IMG/VR virus record: IMGVR_UViG_3300038466_000036
Span: 1 to 55,548 of that record
Source of the DNA: a virus
Reading direction: 5' to 3' (one strand)
DNA: 55,548 nt
Shown: positions 16,780-25,178 of the stretch, piece after piece
Layout of the letters: every line of letters begins with the position of its first letter
Numbering within the stretch: position 1 is the first letter of the stretch
Translations under genes and position numbers: made by a program
Notes under the pieces: generated by a model
What the model saw: only the letters and a program-made list of their open reading frames with translations
What the model was told of the DNA's origin: nothing
Databases searched by the model: none

Positions 16780-19323
16780 TTACTTTATATCTAAAACGAT
16801 TGTTGATGTGTCGAAATACACTAATTCCGGAGTATATTCTAATAGTTCCTGTTGTGTTAGATCTTCATATACGTCGTATTCAAAGAATATATCGTGTGGT
16901 GGAGATAATAGTTCGCAGTGGTCTACACCAGTAACAGATTGGATAGTGCTAATAATCTCACTTCGATATATAGGTTTATCATATCCAAATTTAGAATATA
17001 ATTCACTAATAAGTTCATCTTTTATTCTTTGCGATAGAGTGTTCGATGTTATACTCGATCCGGATTGTCTCCATACGACCGCATGTATATTAAATGGTAT
17101 AGACATTAATGGTTCGACCACATTATCTCCTGTAAATATATACAATTTAAGTTCATCATCGTCATAAATCAAATCATTGACATATAGTCCGTTTCTTATC
17201 CATGAAGAGGATATAGCCTGCCATTCCGCCACACAAATCGGATCAAACCCGAACACGTTCAGCGCTCCTGTAACCAGATACTTGTCACCATCCGCAGGAG
17301 TAACGGGCAGCGTAATAGGATCTGTAGATTTAACGGTAAATCGTCTTTCATTATAATACATATTTCGTAAATATCCGGTACTGTTCGCAAATTTTAAATT
17401 AATAAAGTCTGTAAGCATTCGATACTGTGTTACATCAAAAGAAATAATTTTATACAATATTTGATCATTAAAATGTACTTGATCGATTGTATCATAATAT
17501 GCTTTTTGAATTACAGGTACATCGTATACACAATTTTGATAATATGGCGCATCCGCCGATGTTTTTACAGCACTATACATAAAATCAGATAAGTCCCGTT
17601 TGATTATAGCGTTAACGGTAGCAGTGAAATAAACAGTTACCGGTGTAGGAGACTGAAGGGAGAATGTTAAAACTCTTTCACCATATCCAATTTCCTGCAC
17701 AAGATAAGTTGTTGAAAAGTAATTAAGCGTACTTCCTGAAGAGTAGTGATGAACCATATCTTTCGTTTCATAATCCCAATCATTTGTAATTTTACATTCA
17801 GCGATAGAATAATCGACACTACCGTCATCATTTACTATTTGGTAATAAAAATCGATAGTTACGTAATCGTCATTCGGGGTGTTTGATCTCGTGATTGTAA
17901 ATTTTGCATAAACGGGAAGAACTTTTAAACTCGATACGCCGCTGCTCAACAATGACGCGGTAATCTCTGCTTCATCCAAAAGATAAATATATTTACATTC
18001 TTTATTTGCTAAATCTATCTCCATGTCAAACAGGGTCTTGTATTCTTCCCCGTCTATAGTAACTTCTTCATATGCGGAAACATATGTTAAATTCGATGAA
18101 TCGAGAACCAACCGGGTATTTCGCATAGGAACAACGCTATCATCATAAATCAATTCCGTAAATAAAGAGATCTCGTTTGTTTTAATATCAGATCTTTTCA
18201 TAACCTCAATAGAAGTGTTAACGGGAAAATCCTCTACAATATACTTCATATTTCTATAATCTTCCATAGTAACAAGTCTTTTTGATGAAGATACATTCGC
18301 CAGTGCAGCGGCTCTAATATCGTCTATTGTAGGAGCGTCAGTTCCTCCGGTAACCGGAGCCGTGTTAATAACTCTTAATTTTATTGGTTTATTAATCGAG
18401 TTATCAGATACGTACAGCTTATCGGTTTTAACAATAGAACCCGCGATAACATTTCCTTTGGCTCCAAGGGTCTTCCCTATAGTAACCTTGCACTGATAGT
18501 TGGATTTTGGTTGTACTCCAATAACCCCATTTCCAAAAGAAATCCTTCCACCGGAACCAGTGGTTCTATACGCAAATCCTTTAACACCAGATGGTACTAA
18601 AAACAATGAATCATACTTGGTCCAAATATCTTCAGTGGATTCTGGGGAGTCCTGAAATGTTACTACTGCCAGAGAAGATAACGAACCAGTAAATGTAAGA
18701 TCCACATGATGAAACTCATAAGGCTCTAAAGAAGGTATTGAAAATTCAAGGGTTTCAAATTCTTCTTGAGAAGCTGTAACTGAAAAATAAACAATATTTT
18801 TGTTGTCGTTTAATCTATAAGGAATATTCTTAACAAGATTGGTTCCTGTGCCTACCTCTTCGATTTCCTGTACCCGTATAATTAGACTATTCGGATCGTT
18901 GGGATTCGTAATATCTATCTGTACAGAATTATTTTGAGTGAACACTGTATTATCAGCCGTATAATATTTAAATCCCGAAGGTATACTAATAGATACATCG
19001 TCAGAAAAATCAATTGAAATTGCTACCATTATCTGAGCCTGGGCGGTAGTCGCAAATGGAGGACTATATCCAAGCATAGATGCCAAATTTAAAACGGATT
19101 CTTTCTGTATAGCTTTGGTGATAAAAAATTCTCTTGATACCGAAGCGTTATAATATAACAAATTCGAAGTCATTGCTGAAATAATATTAATAAGGTATGA
19201 TAAGTATGAAGAGTATGATAAATCTATATTATCCATTTCTAAATAGTCTTTGGCATATTCGATGATCTGCGTTCTAAGTTTATCTCTATCTGAGTAAATT
19301 TTAATTGAGGATTCATCAAACAT
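16780..19323 (-). CDS. baseplate wedge protein, T4 gp6-like (baseplate J family)
   Basis: 847 residues. The N-terminus matches the gp6/J pattern: a helical region with SAMTSNLLYYNASVSREFFI, then SMLGYSPP, then a beta domain with SIPSGFKYYTADNTVF. Further on come VKNIPYRLN and SFGNGVIGVQP, also typical of this family. gp6 forms the ring of wedges around the hub in contractile tails. A terminator-like hairpin lies between this gene and the upstream HAD gene, so it may also be transcribed from an unseen start. Confidence 0.85.
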   Translation of the reverse strand: MFDESSIKIYSDRDKLRTQIIEYAKDYLEMDNIDLSYSSYLSYLINIISAMTSNLLYYNASVSREFFITKAIQKESVLNLASMLGYSPPFATTAQAQIMVAISIDFSDDVSISIPSGFKYYTADNTVFTQNNSVQIDITNPNDPNSLIIRVQEIEEVGTGTNLVKNIPYRLNDNKNIVYFSVTASQEEFETLEFSIPSLEPYEFHHVDLTFTGSLSSLAVVTFQDSPESTEDIWTKYDSLFLVPSGVKGFAYRTTGSGGRISFGNGVIGVQPKSNYQCKVTIGKTLGAKGNVIAGSIVKTDKLYVSDNSINKPIKLRVINTAPVTGGTDAPTIDDIRAAALANVSSSKRLVTMEDYRNMKYIVEDFPVNTSIEVMKRSDIKTNEISLFTELIYDDSVVPMRNTRLVLDSSNLTYVSAYEEVTIDGEEYKTLFDMEIDLANKECKYIYLLDEAEITASLLSSGVSSLKVLPVYAKFTITRSNTPNDDYVTIDFYYQIVNDDGSVDYSIAECKITNDWDYETKDMVHHYSSGSTLNYFSTTYLVQEIGYGERVLTFSLQSPTPVTVYFTATVNAIIKRDLSDFMYSAVKTSADAPYYQNCVYDVPVIQKAYYDTIDQVHFNDQILYKIISFDVTQYRMLTDFINLKFANSTGYLRNMYYNERRFTVKSTDPITLPVTPADGDKYLVTGALNVFGFDPICVAEWQAISSSWIRNGLYVNDLIYDDDELKLYIFTGDNVVEPLMSIPFNIHAVVWRQSGSSITSNTLSQRIKDELISELYSKFGYDKPIYRSEIISTIQSVTGVDHCELLSPPHDIFFEYDVYEDLTQQELLEYTPELVYFDTSTIVLDIK

Positions 19324-19364
19324 ATTTTATTACCTACCTTTACCTCGTTTTGGGTATATAGTAA

Positions 19365-19401
19365 AAAATAGGCCGGATATGTGGTATATCCGACCTATTT
19401 T
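19365..19401 (-). terminator. intrinsic terminator
   Basis: CGGATAT/ATATCCG and AAAATAGG/CCTATTTT form a 15-bp stem with one mismatch and terminal A and T runs. It lies after the HAD gene stop (19413) and before the gp6-like gene start on the minus strand. The A/T ends mean it could work on either strand. Confidence 0.8.
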
Positions 19402-19412
19402 AATACAAGTCA

Positions 19413-20177
19413 CTACCGTCTTAAAAGAGCGGCCAATCTCGGAGAAAAACCTTCCGCAAAATTTTCAAATGTATCCTCAATATCAGCAGGTTGCCTGGGG
19501 CCGTTATAAGTGCTCTCTCCGGCCTCATCCATGTCATCTACCACTCTGCGATATCCGTATTTAATGGTAGGAAGTTCCTGCGAATTGTAGAAGTTGTCAG
19601 CCGGATCTCCAGCTACATCTTCGGTGTATCCTGCCTCGTCCGGTCTCTCGAATCCTTTGGGACCGGCGACAGAACCTTTGGCGTAAATAGGCATGGCGTT
19701 TATATCATCGTCATTCAAACCATCCTCACCAGCGGCCTCACCTTCATATTCCCACTCATCATCGCCAATTTCCATTTCACTAAGCATCTCATTTAGAACG
19801 TCGCGATAAAAACCCATAGTTGGTCCTCCAGTTACATTTTCTTGAATAATGTGTGAATATTTACTCAACAGCTTTCCAGTATTCTTTTCTACCCCAACCG
19901 CCCTATCGTCGATAAACAACACTATATCCGGAGTTTTAACATTAGTAACTTCAAAATCACCCAATCCATTTTTTCTTAACCATTCTTTTACAACAGGAAT
20001 ATTCTTTTTATTATTTGCCCTGGCTGTAAAAATTTTTATCTTATATCCCTGTGATTGAAATTTGTTTATTAAATCCACCATAGGTTTTATAGGAGCGCCA
20101 ATCTTATTAAATCCCGCATATCCCGTTTCATAAAATGCCAGAGTTCCGTCAAGATCTACTGCTATACTTTTATTCAT
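19413..20177 (-). CDS. HAD-superfamily phosphatase with acidic C-terminal extension
   Basis: The N-terminal 130 residues have HAD motifs: DLDGT (nucleophile Asp at about 8), FTARAN (motif II Thr) and VLFIDDRA (motif IV acids). The remaining 120 residues are a low-complexity, acidic extension not typical of soluble HAD enzymes. HAD proteins hydrolyse phosphate esters, often of nucleotides or sugars. It overlaps the upstream pyrophosphatase-like gene by 8 bases, suggesting linked function in nucleotide or phosphate metabolism. The extension may attach it to another protein. Confidence 0.8.
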   Translation of the reverse strand: MNKSIAVDLDGTLAFYETGYAGFNKIGAPIKPMVDLINKFQSQGYKIKIFTARANNKKNIPVVKEWLRKNGLGDFEVTNVKTPDIVLFIDDRAVGVEKNTGKLLSKYSHIIQENVTGGPTMGFYRDVLNEMLSEMEIGDDEWEYEGEAAGEDGLNDDDINAMPIYAKGSVAGPKGFERPDEAGYTEDVAGDPADNFYNSQELPTIKYGYRRVVDDMDEAGESTYNGPRQPADIEDTFENFAEGFSPRLAALLRR

Positions 20178-20709
20178 TTTGGCTACCCAGATTAAAATAT
20201 TTGTTTGTAATCGGAGTATTAAATTTATTATTTTTTAACCATAATTTAAAGTCGTCAATAGATAATCTATGAACCGACATTACATTATTCCAATCTCCAG
20301 AATAACAATCAAAGTATCCTTCAGTAGCATCTCTTAATGTATTAAAGAATAAAAGAATTTTATGTTCGTCAAAAGAATTTTTAAAATTTATCTGATTGAT
20401 CACATATACGTTTTGGGATTCCACATCCGGCCCTAAATATACATCCAAATGATCTCCATCTTTTCCCAAAGTATTCTTAATATATCCATAATGATGTTTT
20501 AATACATTATAATTTAGTTTACCATCAGGATTTTTCCAGAATCTTTTAGATCCTCTCGGATTTTCAATAGCTATATCCAACCCTAAAACCCGAATGTGCC
20601 CTTTTTTATAATTGCCGGGTTCTATCTGATTTTCGGTAGGACGATTGGAAATATTCGTAGAAGTTGCCGTTTGATTAGCTTTTTGATCCATAATAGATTT
20701 ACTTATCAT
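20170..20709 (-). CDS. inorganic pyrophosphatase-like (InPase, polyvalent-protein type) domain protein
   Basis: The frame is open to a TTG at 20763, but an ATG at 20709 overlaps the previous stop and has AAGGTGG upstream, giving 179 residues that begin MISKSIMD, similar to the shared tag. The domain reads HYGYIKNTLGKDGDHLDVYLG, followed by VYVINQINF and DEHKILLFF. This matches the InPase-like domain found in phage and plasmid polyvalent proteins, which can be delivered with DNA. Acidic positions of the GDHLD motif are intact. Tagging and the polyvalent connection both suggest delivery to the cell, which is inference. Confidence 0.6.
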   Translation of the reverse strand: MISKSIMDQKANQTATSTNISNRPTENQIEPGNYKKGHIRVLGLDIAIENPRGSKRFWKNPDGKLNYNVLKHHYGYIKNTLGKDGDHLDVYLGPDVESQNVYVINQINFKNSFDEHKILLFFNTLRDATEGYFDCYSGDWNNVMSVHRLSIDDFKLWLKNNKFNTPITNKYFNLGSQNE

Positions 20710-20956
20710 CTTCGCTCTTTCCACCTTCACGCTCGGTGGATATTTGGCGCCTGTATTGTTCAATCCGTCTATCAGTCTCCTTTATATCTATCATAATAGC
20801 ATCCATACCACGACTATCCCGTTGTAGTTTAAGATTGGCATAATCAATCTTTAATTGAGATAATCTGTTTTCAGCTTTAGCTTTTTGTAATCTCAAATAA
20901 TTGATCCACTGCTTTCTTCTTTTAGTAGACTCATTTAAAATAAAATAACTGATCAT
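20699..20956 (-). CDS. tagged coiled-coil protein, 85 aa
   Basis: Opens MISYFILNES, a clear member of the shared tag ending ILNE-S. The rest is a charged coiled coil rich in Arg, Lys and Glu. It overlaps the InPase-like gene by 11 bases. No known family. Confidence 0.6.
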   Translation of the reverse strand: MISYFILNESTKRRKQWINYLRLQKAKAENRLSQLKIDYANLKLQRDSRGMDAIMIDIKETDRRIEQYRRQISTEREGGKSEDDK

Positions 20957-20973
20957 TTCTTCTATGCCCCCTA

Positions 20974-21252
20974 TTAAATTTTGTATCTTAAAGGAGCAGG
21001 ACTATATCCAGGTTTCTTCAATTGAGTCTTTTGTAAATTTTCCTTTGCGTTATTTTTTATCTCTTGGTGTTCTCTCTTTTTCTCTTCCATTTGTTGAATC
21101 AACAGTTTCATTCTATTAATCTTTTCATCGACAATTCTAATATTACTATCAGCATTTACCATCTGTCTTTGCATCCCTGTCTGTCTGGAGAGATTATAAT
21201 CCGGAGCATCTGTAACAGACACTGCTTCCATAATTTGTTTACTTATACTCAT
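20974..21252 (-). CDS. tagged coiled-coil protein, 92 aa
   Basis: Opens MSISKQIMEAV, with IME fitting the [IL]-x-E tag end. The central part is a coiled coil (IRIVDEKINRMKLLIQQMEE), and the C-terminus is basic and Pro-rich. It overlaps the upstream tagged gene by 14 bases. No known family. Confidence 0.6.
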   Translation of the reverse strand: MSISKQIMEAVSVTDAPDYNLSRQTGMQRQMVNADSNIRIVDEKINRMKLLIQQMEEKKREHQEIKNNAKENLQKTQLKKPGYSPAPLRYKI

Positions 21253-21517
21253 CTGGATTTTTCTCCCGTTTCTTTTTCACCCATCCCGCCAGAGCGGTTC
21301 TTTTATTCTCCGCTTTGGCAGCAACATCCGGATGTTTATTTTTATTGAATATCTTCAGGGTGTTTAATTGTTTGGATAATTCGTTCCACGACTTCCCACC
21401 TCTTAACTGATCTTTATACTTTTCGAGCGAATCATCCAGTCCAAGCCCAAGATCTCCAGGTTTAATTTCAATCCTTACTTTTTCTTCGTTTAGGATCTTT
21501 TCAGAAATGAATGTCAT
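21239..21517 (-). CDS. tagged small protein, 92 aa
   Basis: Opens MTFISEKILNEE, one of the best matches to the shared tag. The body is polar with a basic C-terminal helix (KKKREKNPDEYK). Its ATG shares a base with the stop of the upstream baseplate gene at 21517. No known family; packaging is inferred from the tag. Confidence 0.6.
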   Translation of the reverse strand: MTFISEKILNEEKVRIEIKPGDLGLGLDDSLEKYKDQLRGGKSWNELSKQLNTLKIFNKNKHPDVAAKAENKRTALAGWVKKKREKNPDEYK

Positions 21518-22185
21518 TACGATACCCCCTGTAGATAAACACCAAGAGGATGTTTTAATTCTACTGTAGATTCTGCGAGTGCTGTATGATTCGACTGTAT
21601 TTTTAATAGAACACTCGCAGTGTCCAAGTCATGGATTTTTTGTGTTAGTTCCAAATACATCAAATGTTCTGATATTTGATTCTCTACTTTTGTTGTACCT
21701 GAACCAGTTCCGACCTTTATGGATAACTTATAATAGTTTATATCTCCAAACGTTGTAAATCCAATATTTTTAACAACAAACACCAAAACTTCATCAGATC
21801 CTCGAAACATAAAGTTCTGGTGAAACTTTATGATATCGAGTTCGTAAGGTCTTACATTATACGAAGTTGGTATACATATACTACCATGCAAACTATCTTG
21901 AACCGTTAAACCTTTTTCTTCCGCGACCTTCTCGGGTATTAATTGCTCTACCCAATAAACCGGAAGCATTTGAATCTTTCTCCATACCATTCCAGATAGT
22001 TGCCCTACTCCATATTTTTCGTAAGCACCAGCTTGAAGTTTCTCATTGTCATAAATACTGTTTTTCAAATCAATGTTATAATAAGTTACCGGATATGCCG
22101 GAACATTTAATTTTGAAACATACGTATTCTGAGTGGTGTAATAATCAGATATATAATTGATTTTTCTTATAAATTCGTGTGTCAT
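21517..22185 (-). CDS. baseplate-associated structural protein, 222 aa
   Basis: Lies between gp25-like and tagged genes. Features common to a baseplate protein set in large T4-like phages: VPAYPVTYYNIDL near the start, GMVWRKIQMLPVYWVEQL, then CIPTSYNVRPYELDIIKF and a beta-rich half. It may correspond to T4 gp53 by position beside gp25, but I cannot align it confidently. No membrane segment or catalytic motif. Confidence 0.55.
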   Translation of the reverse strand: MTHEFIRKINYISDYYTTQNTYVSKLNVPAYPVTYYNIDLKNSIYDNEKLQAGAYEKYGVGQLSGMVWRKIQMLPVYWVEQLIPEKVAEEKGLTVQDSLHGSICIPTSYNVRPYELDIIKFHQNFMFRGSDEVLVFVVKNIGFTTFGDINYYKLSIKVGTGSGTTKVENQISEHLMYLELTQKIHDLDTASVLLKIQSNHTALAESTVELKHPLGVYLQGVS

Positions 22186-22189
22186 TTAT

Positions 22190-22612
22190 TTACCCCACCA
22201 CAGTTCTAAGTAAAGATTCATCTATGGTAATAGTAGTCTTCCTTTTTTCTCCACGGAACGATACATATATATTGACTATAAATCCATCTTGATTTCTCAT
22301 AAAAAATACGTCATAAGTTATAACCGCACGATCTTCGAATAATTTTACAGATTTTGTTAATTCATTGTATATATCATTTCTTGTGATCTCGTCATGCGGT
22401 TCAAATATGTATTTATATAATTCACTTCCATAATCCGGCTCCATCAAATACGTTCCTCTTGGAGTAAGAAAGATATTGATAATACTTCTCATAACAACAT
22501 CTATATTTTCCAATCTTTTAAAATCACCGGAGGAATCTATAACAGCATCTATATCCCTAATCACAGAGCGTTTTTCTGGAACCTCTTTAAAAAACCTTTC
22601 TATATAGGACAT
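22190..22612 (-). CDS. baseplate wedge protein, T4 gp25-like
   Basis: 140 residues, the usual size. Typical gp25 features: IDVVMRSIINIFLTPRGTYLMEPDYGSELYKYIFEP, where PRGxxxxxPxxGS is the family signature, then a helix with NDIYNELTKSV and a closing beta sheet. gp25 joins wedge proteins to the sheath ring and starts sheath polymerisation. AGGAGG lies seven bases before the ATG. Confidence 0.85.
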   Translation of the reverse strand: MSYIERFFKEVPEKRSVIRDIDAVIDSSGDFKRLENIDVVMRSIINIFLTPRGTYLMEPDYGSELYKYIFEPHDEITRNDIYNELTKSVKLFEDRAVITYDVFFMRNQDGFIVNIYVSFRGEKRKTTITIDESLLRTVVG

Positions 22613-22635
22613 AAATTCCTCCTTTATATTATGAT

Positions 22636-22821
22636 TTATCTACTATATTTGGAATTCTTTTTCCTAAGCGCCCTTTCAGTTTTACCCTTATCTATCAAGT
22701 TAATCTCTTTTTCAGCTTTTCTTTTCTCATCATCAAGATCTCTTTTCCATTTTAAATCTTTAATAAAAAATCCATATGGCATCTCCATTATTTGTTCCCA
22801 AGCTACGTTACGATATTCCAT
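22636..22821 (-). CDS. downstream frame of gp26-like gene, possible +1 frameshift extension
   Basis: The first ATG (22821) gives 61 residues with VAWEQIMEMPYGFFIKDLKWK and a charged C-terminal helix. No ribosome site precedes this ATG. The same frame is open for 25 further codons, to 22896, and those codons look coding (KRSEKRDQFEKKLDEDIHAY). They run into a T6 tract inside the end of the gp26-like gene. The frame may be reached by +1 frameshifting, like the extended chaperone products that follow tube genes in many tailed phages. Independent translation from ATG or a rare start is the alternative. Confidence 0.6.
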   Translation of the reverse strand: MEYRNVAWEQIMEMPYGFFIKDLKWKRDLDDEKRKAEKEINLIDKGKTERALRKKNSKYSR

Positions 22822-22879
22822 ATAAGCATGAATGTCTTCGTCTAATTTTTTTTCAAATTGATCTCTCTTTTCAGAACGT

Positions 22880-23950
22880 TTAGGACATAACCATTCGAAA
22901 AAACAAGTCGAGCATATTTAAAACTAAAGGCTCTACATGACCGCATTTAGTACAGGGAAAATCTGTTTTTAAAGAAATTCTATATTGCCCGAAATTCTCA
23001 GCATAAATATCATCAATTTTCTTCGTATCCATCCAATGTAATTCCTGATAGGCGAACATAATGTCCTCTTTCGTATTATAAATACGGGTAGAGTTTACAT
23101 TATTAGGATCGGCCATCTCTTCAAACCTATCTATAGGCATTATCTCATATAAAACTTCCAAATCCTTTTTACTTAAATGTGATAAATTTTTAAGCGTCAT
23201 TTCTTCATCATATAATGTCGGTTGTTTAATCACACACTTTACAGTGACCATTACGGGCAATTCGATATTAATGCGTTCATCGATTATTGATTTTGAAGTG
23301 CTGACCGCCACCTGCTCGACGGGCGGTTGTTGATGCACATTGCGTGGTTGTTCTTTTGGTTTTCTTTTAGGGACTTCCTGTTCATGAAAAAGAATACCAT
23401 CTTCTTCTCCAGCATCGTCATATGAATTAGATTTTCGAGATTCTGGAATCTTATCAATAACTTCTGTTTTTATATTTCGTTCGAAGATAGCTCTTTCAAT
23501 AGTATCGTCCTTAATTTCCGGTCCATTAATAGCTTTGGATATTACATAAGAATTAATGATATTGTCAGATTTTGGATATGCGTTCATACTAAACATCTTT
23601 GAAATATCAACTTTAATGTTACCAAATTCTTCTCCACAATTCTGACACTTATTCGAAAAATCCAGTTCATCTCCAAAAGTCATATGATAAATTCCGTATA
23701 GAATAGCCTCCCTATCCAGCAGAGTTACCTTACGTTTAAAATCTTCAATGGTATTAATACCATCTGGAAATCTTTGAATACATGTGAACATCGTGTTATT
23801 AATCGCTTCTGGGGCGGCGGATGGAATCGGATGAGAAGTTTTTAACGCACGAATCTCTCTCGTAACCAACGCCCTTACATCAAAAGAAAGGCCAGATTGC
23901 GGAGTTATTACTGTATAGACCGGAAACTTAAACTGAAAGCCTGTAAACAT
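22880..23950 (-). CDS. T4 gp26-like / tail assembly chaperone candidate with zinc-binding cysteines
   Basis: 356 residues following the tube gene. The N-terminus (PVYTVITPQSGLSFDVRALVTREIRAL) and the segment DREAILYGIYHMTFGDELDF followed by CQNCGEEF resemble the T4 baseplate-assembly protein gp26 family. A second CTKCG pair near the C-terminus may complete zinc sites. Residues about 190-225 are a polar linker. Position after the tube, together with an overlapping open frame reached from TTT-TTT-C near the 3' end, also fits a tail assembly chaperone. A +1 shift would give a fusion of about 437 residues. GGGGGAA serves as ribosome site. Confidence 0.6.
   Translation of the reverse strand: MFTGFQFKFPVYTVITPQSGLSFDVRALVTREIRALKTSHPIPSAAPEAINNTMFTCIQRFPDGINTIEDFKRKVTLLDREAILYGIYHMTFGDELDFSNKCQNCGEEFGNIKVDISKMFSMNAYPKSDNIINSYVISKAINGPEIKDDTIERAIFERNIKTEVIDKIPESRKSNSYDDAGEEDGILFHEQEVPKRKPKEQPRNVHQQPPVEQVAVSTSKSIIDERINIELPVMVTVKCVIKQPTLYDEEMTLKNLSHLSKKDLEVLYEIMPIDRFEEMADPNNVNSTRIYNTKEDIMFAYQELHWMDTKKIDDIYAENFGQYRISLKTDFPCTKCGHVEPLVLNMLDLFFRMVMS
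22896..22904 (-). other. candidate +1 frameshift site
   Basis: On the minus strand the sequence is G-TTT-TTT-C-G, five codons before the zero-frame stop. Slipping a Phe tRNA from TTT to TTC moves the ribosome into the frame that continues as the 22636-22821 ORF. The following zero-frame codon is CGA, often a slow codon. Confidence 0.45.
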
Positions 23951-23999
23951 TTAAAATTCCCCCAATGAAAGTAAAAGTTGAAGTCCGCGAGTCAAAACA

Positions 24000-24710
24000 T
24001 TAACCTTGTGGTTTATATCCTGTAAGAGGATTAGACCTATCGGAATTAAGAGCAGACATATAAGTCTGGCATTTTGTTTTTACCCATGGTTCGTGATATC
24101 TCCAATGTACGTTAAAGTCGATATCAATCTCAACTTTGTCGTAGGTGGTGATATCAGAGCCAAACAGGTCGGCAGGATCTCTCAACGGAAAAATACCGGT
24201 AAAACAGGAATAGTATTCTATCGTCTGACCATCCGGTCTGGTAGTCCAGTAATACATAGCAGCGGCGTAAGAAGAATGTGTATATTCATCCCTTAAAAAT
24301 TCAGCCGTTCCTGTACGGTAATCCCGGATCAGTCTTACCCATCCGTGCATAATAGAGTATATCGGTAGACTTGAGAACTCCAGAAATCTGCATGTAATTG
24401 TATTATCTTCATCCACGTTTGTAGGCACTGCCCATCTTGTTCCACCTAATCCGGTAAACTCGGCACGGTTTACAGTAGACGCGGGATTCGAAACAGAAAG
24501 GCATGTAGCTTCAAGTATCTGGGCCACATTTGTTCCACCACCAACACCGGCGTTATCTCCTGGATGTCCAATAGCATCACCAAGATTTGGAGGTAGATTT
24601 ACCCAGCGGGTAAAAAAATGACCGGTAATATAAGGATCTACGGCTCCGAGGTTGCCGCTCCATTTACGGGAAAATTTATTGTTTACAATCGGAGCGAAAC
24701 TGTTGTTCAT
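24000..24710 (-). CDS. tail tube protein (T4 gp19-like)
   Basis: 236 residues, encoded with its own late promoter, upstream of a chaperone-like gene and near the sheath gene, which is the usual tube position. Features include ATCLSVSNPASTVNR near residue 75, RFLEFSSLPIYSIMHGWVRLIRDYR, a CFTGIFPLRDPADLFGSD segment and a final DFNVHWRYHEP strand; similar IFPxxxP and beta-strand patterns occur in tube proteins of T4-like phages. It would stack as hexamers inside the sheath. The identification rests on these patterns and on context. Confidence 0.7.
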   Translation of the reverse strand: MNNSFAPIVNNKFSRKWSGNLGAVDPYITGHFFTRWVNLPPNLGDAIGHPGDNAGVGGGTNVAQILEATCLSVSNPASTVNRAEFTGLGGTRWAVPTNVDEDNTITCRFLEFSSLPIYSIMHGWVRLIRDYRTGTAEFLRDEYTHSSYAAAMYYWTTRPDGQTIEYYSCFTGIFPLRDPADLFGSDITTYDKVEIDIDFNVHWRYHEPWVKTKCQTYMSALNSDRSNPLTGYKPQG

Positions 24711-24795
24711 TTATTTGAACCTCCTGTGTTAACTTATATATTAAAATGACCAATAAAAAAATAACTTCTTTTGTTTCCAACCCGGTTATGTGTTC

Positions 24796-24821
24796 GTGTG
24801 GGGGCATGATAACCCCCACAC
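24796..24821. other. hairpin in tube mRNA leader
   Basis: GTGTGGGGG pairs with CCCCCACAC across an 8-base loop. It lies between the late promoter at 24878 and the tube ATG on the minus strand, so it would be in the 5' leader. It may protect an abundant mRNA. Confidence 0.7.
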
Positions 24822-24826
24822 TACTG

Positions 24827-24860
24827 TCGACGGGGCGAGGGGTTGGTTAATACCCGTCGA
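24827..24860. other. second hairpin in tube mRNA leader
   Basis: TCGACGGG pairs with CCCGTCGA across 18 bases. On the minus strand it is the first structure after the late promoter, just ahead of the hairpin at 24796-24821. Confidence 0.6.
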
Positions 24861-24877
24861 GCATTACAAGAATTCTA

Positions 24878-24893
24878 TTTTTATAATTTGTCC
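24878..24893 (-). promoter_or_regulatory. late-type promoter motif GGACAAATTATAAA
   Basis: Minus-strand copy of the motif, about 170 bases before the tube ATG. It diverges from the AT-rich box at 24934. Confidence 0.65.
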
Positions 24894-24933
24894 TTAACCC
24901 ATCATATAAATATCTGTTTTAATTTGAGTTTAT

Positions 24934-24952
24934 ATTATATATATTAAATTAT
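24934..24952 (+). promoter_or_regulatory. AT-rich promoter box
   Basis: ATTATATATATTAAATTAT matches the recurring box. It lies about 40 bases before the small membrane protein gene at 24990. Confidence 0.55.
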
Positions 24953-24989
24953 AGATCGTCATTAATATCTTTAAAAAAAAGGTAAAACA

Positions 24990-25178
24990 ATGTCAACTAT
25001 TGGTTGCGCATTCCTAATCCTGATTGGAATTGTTCTTTTTAGTCCGTTAGTTAAACTTATATGGGGATTAATTTTTACATCCTTGATGGTTGTCGTGGTT
25101 GTATTGATTATATTGGGAAGTTTGATATCAGAGTATCTTAATAAAAAGGATAAAAATGATAATACACGCAATCGGTGA
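24990..25178 (+). CDS. small membrane protein, 62 aa
   Basis: Two hydrophobic helices (CAFLILIGIVLFSPLVKLIWGLI and TSLMVVVVVLIILGSLI) and a short charged tail. AAAGGTAA serves as ribosome site. It overlaps the metallophosphoesterase by 23 bases, suggesting joint expression. Function unknown; it could recruit the esterase to the membrane. Confidence 0.65.
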   Translation: MSTIGCAFLILIGIVLFSPLVKLIWGLIFTSLMVVVVVLIILGSLISEYLNKKDKNDNTRNR

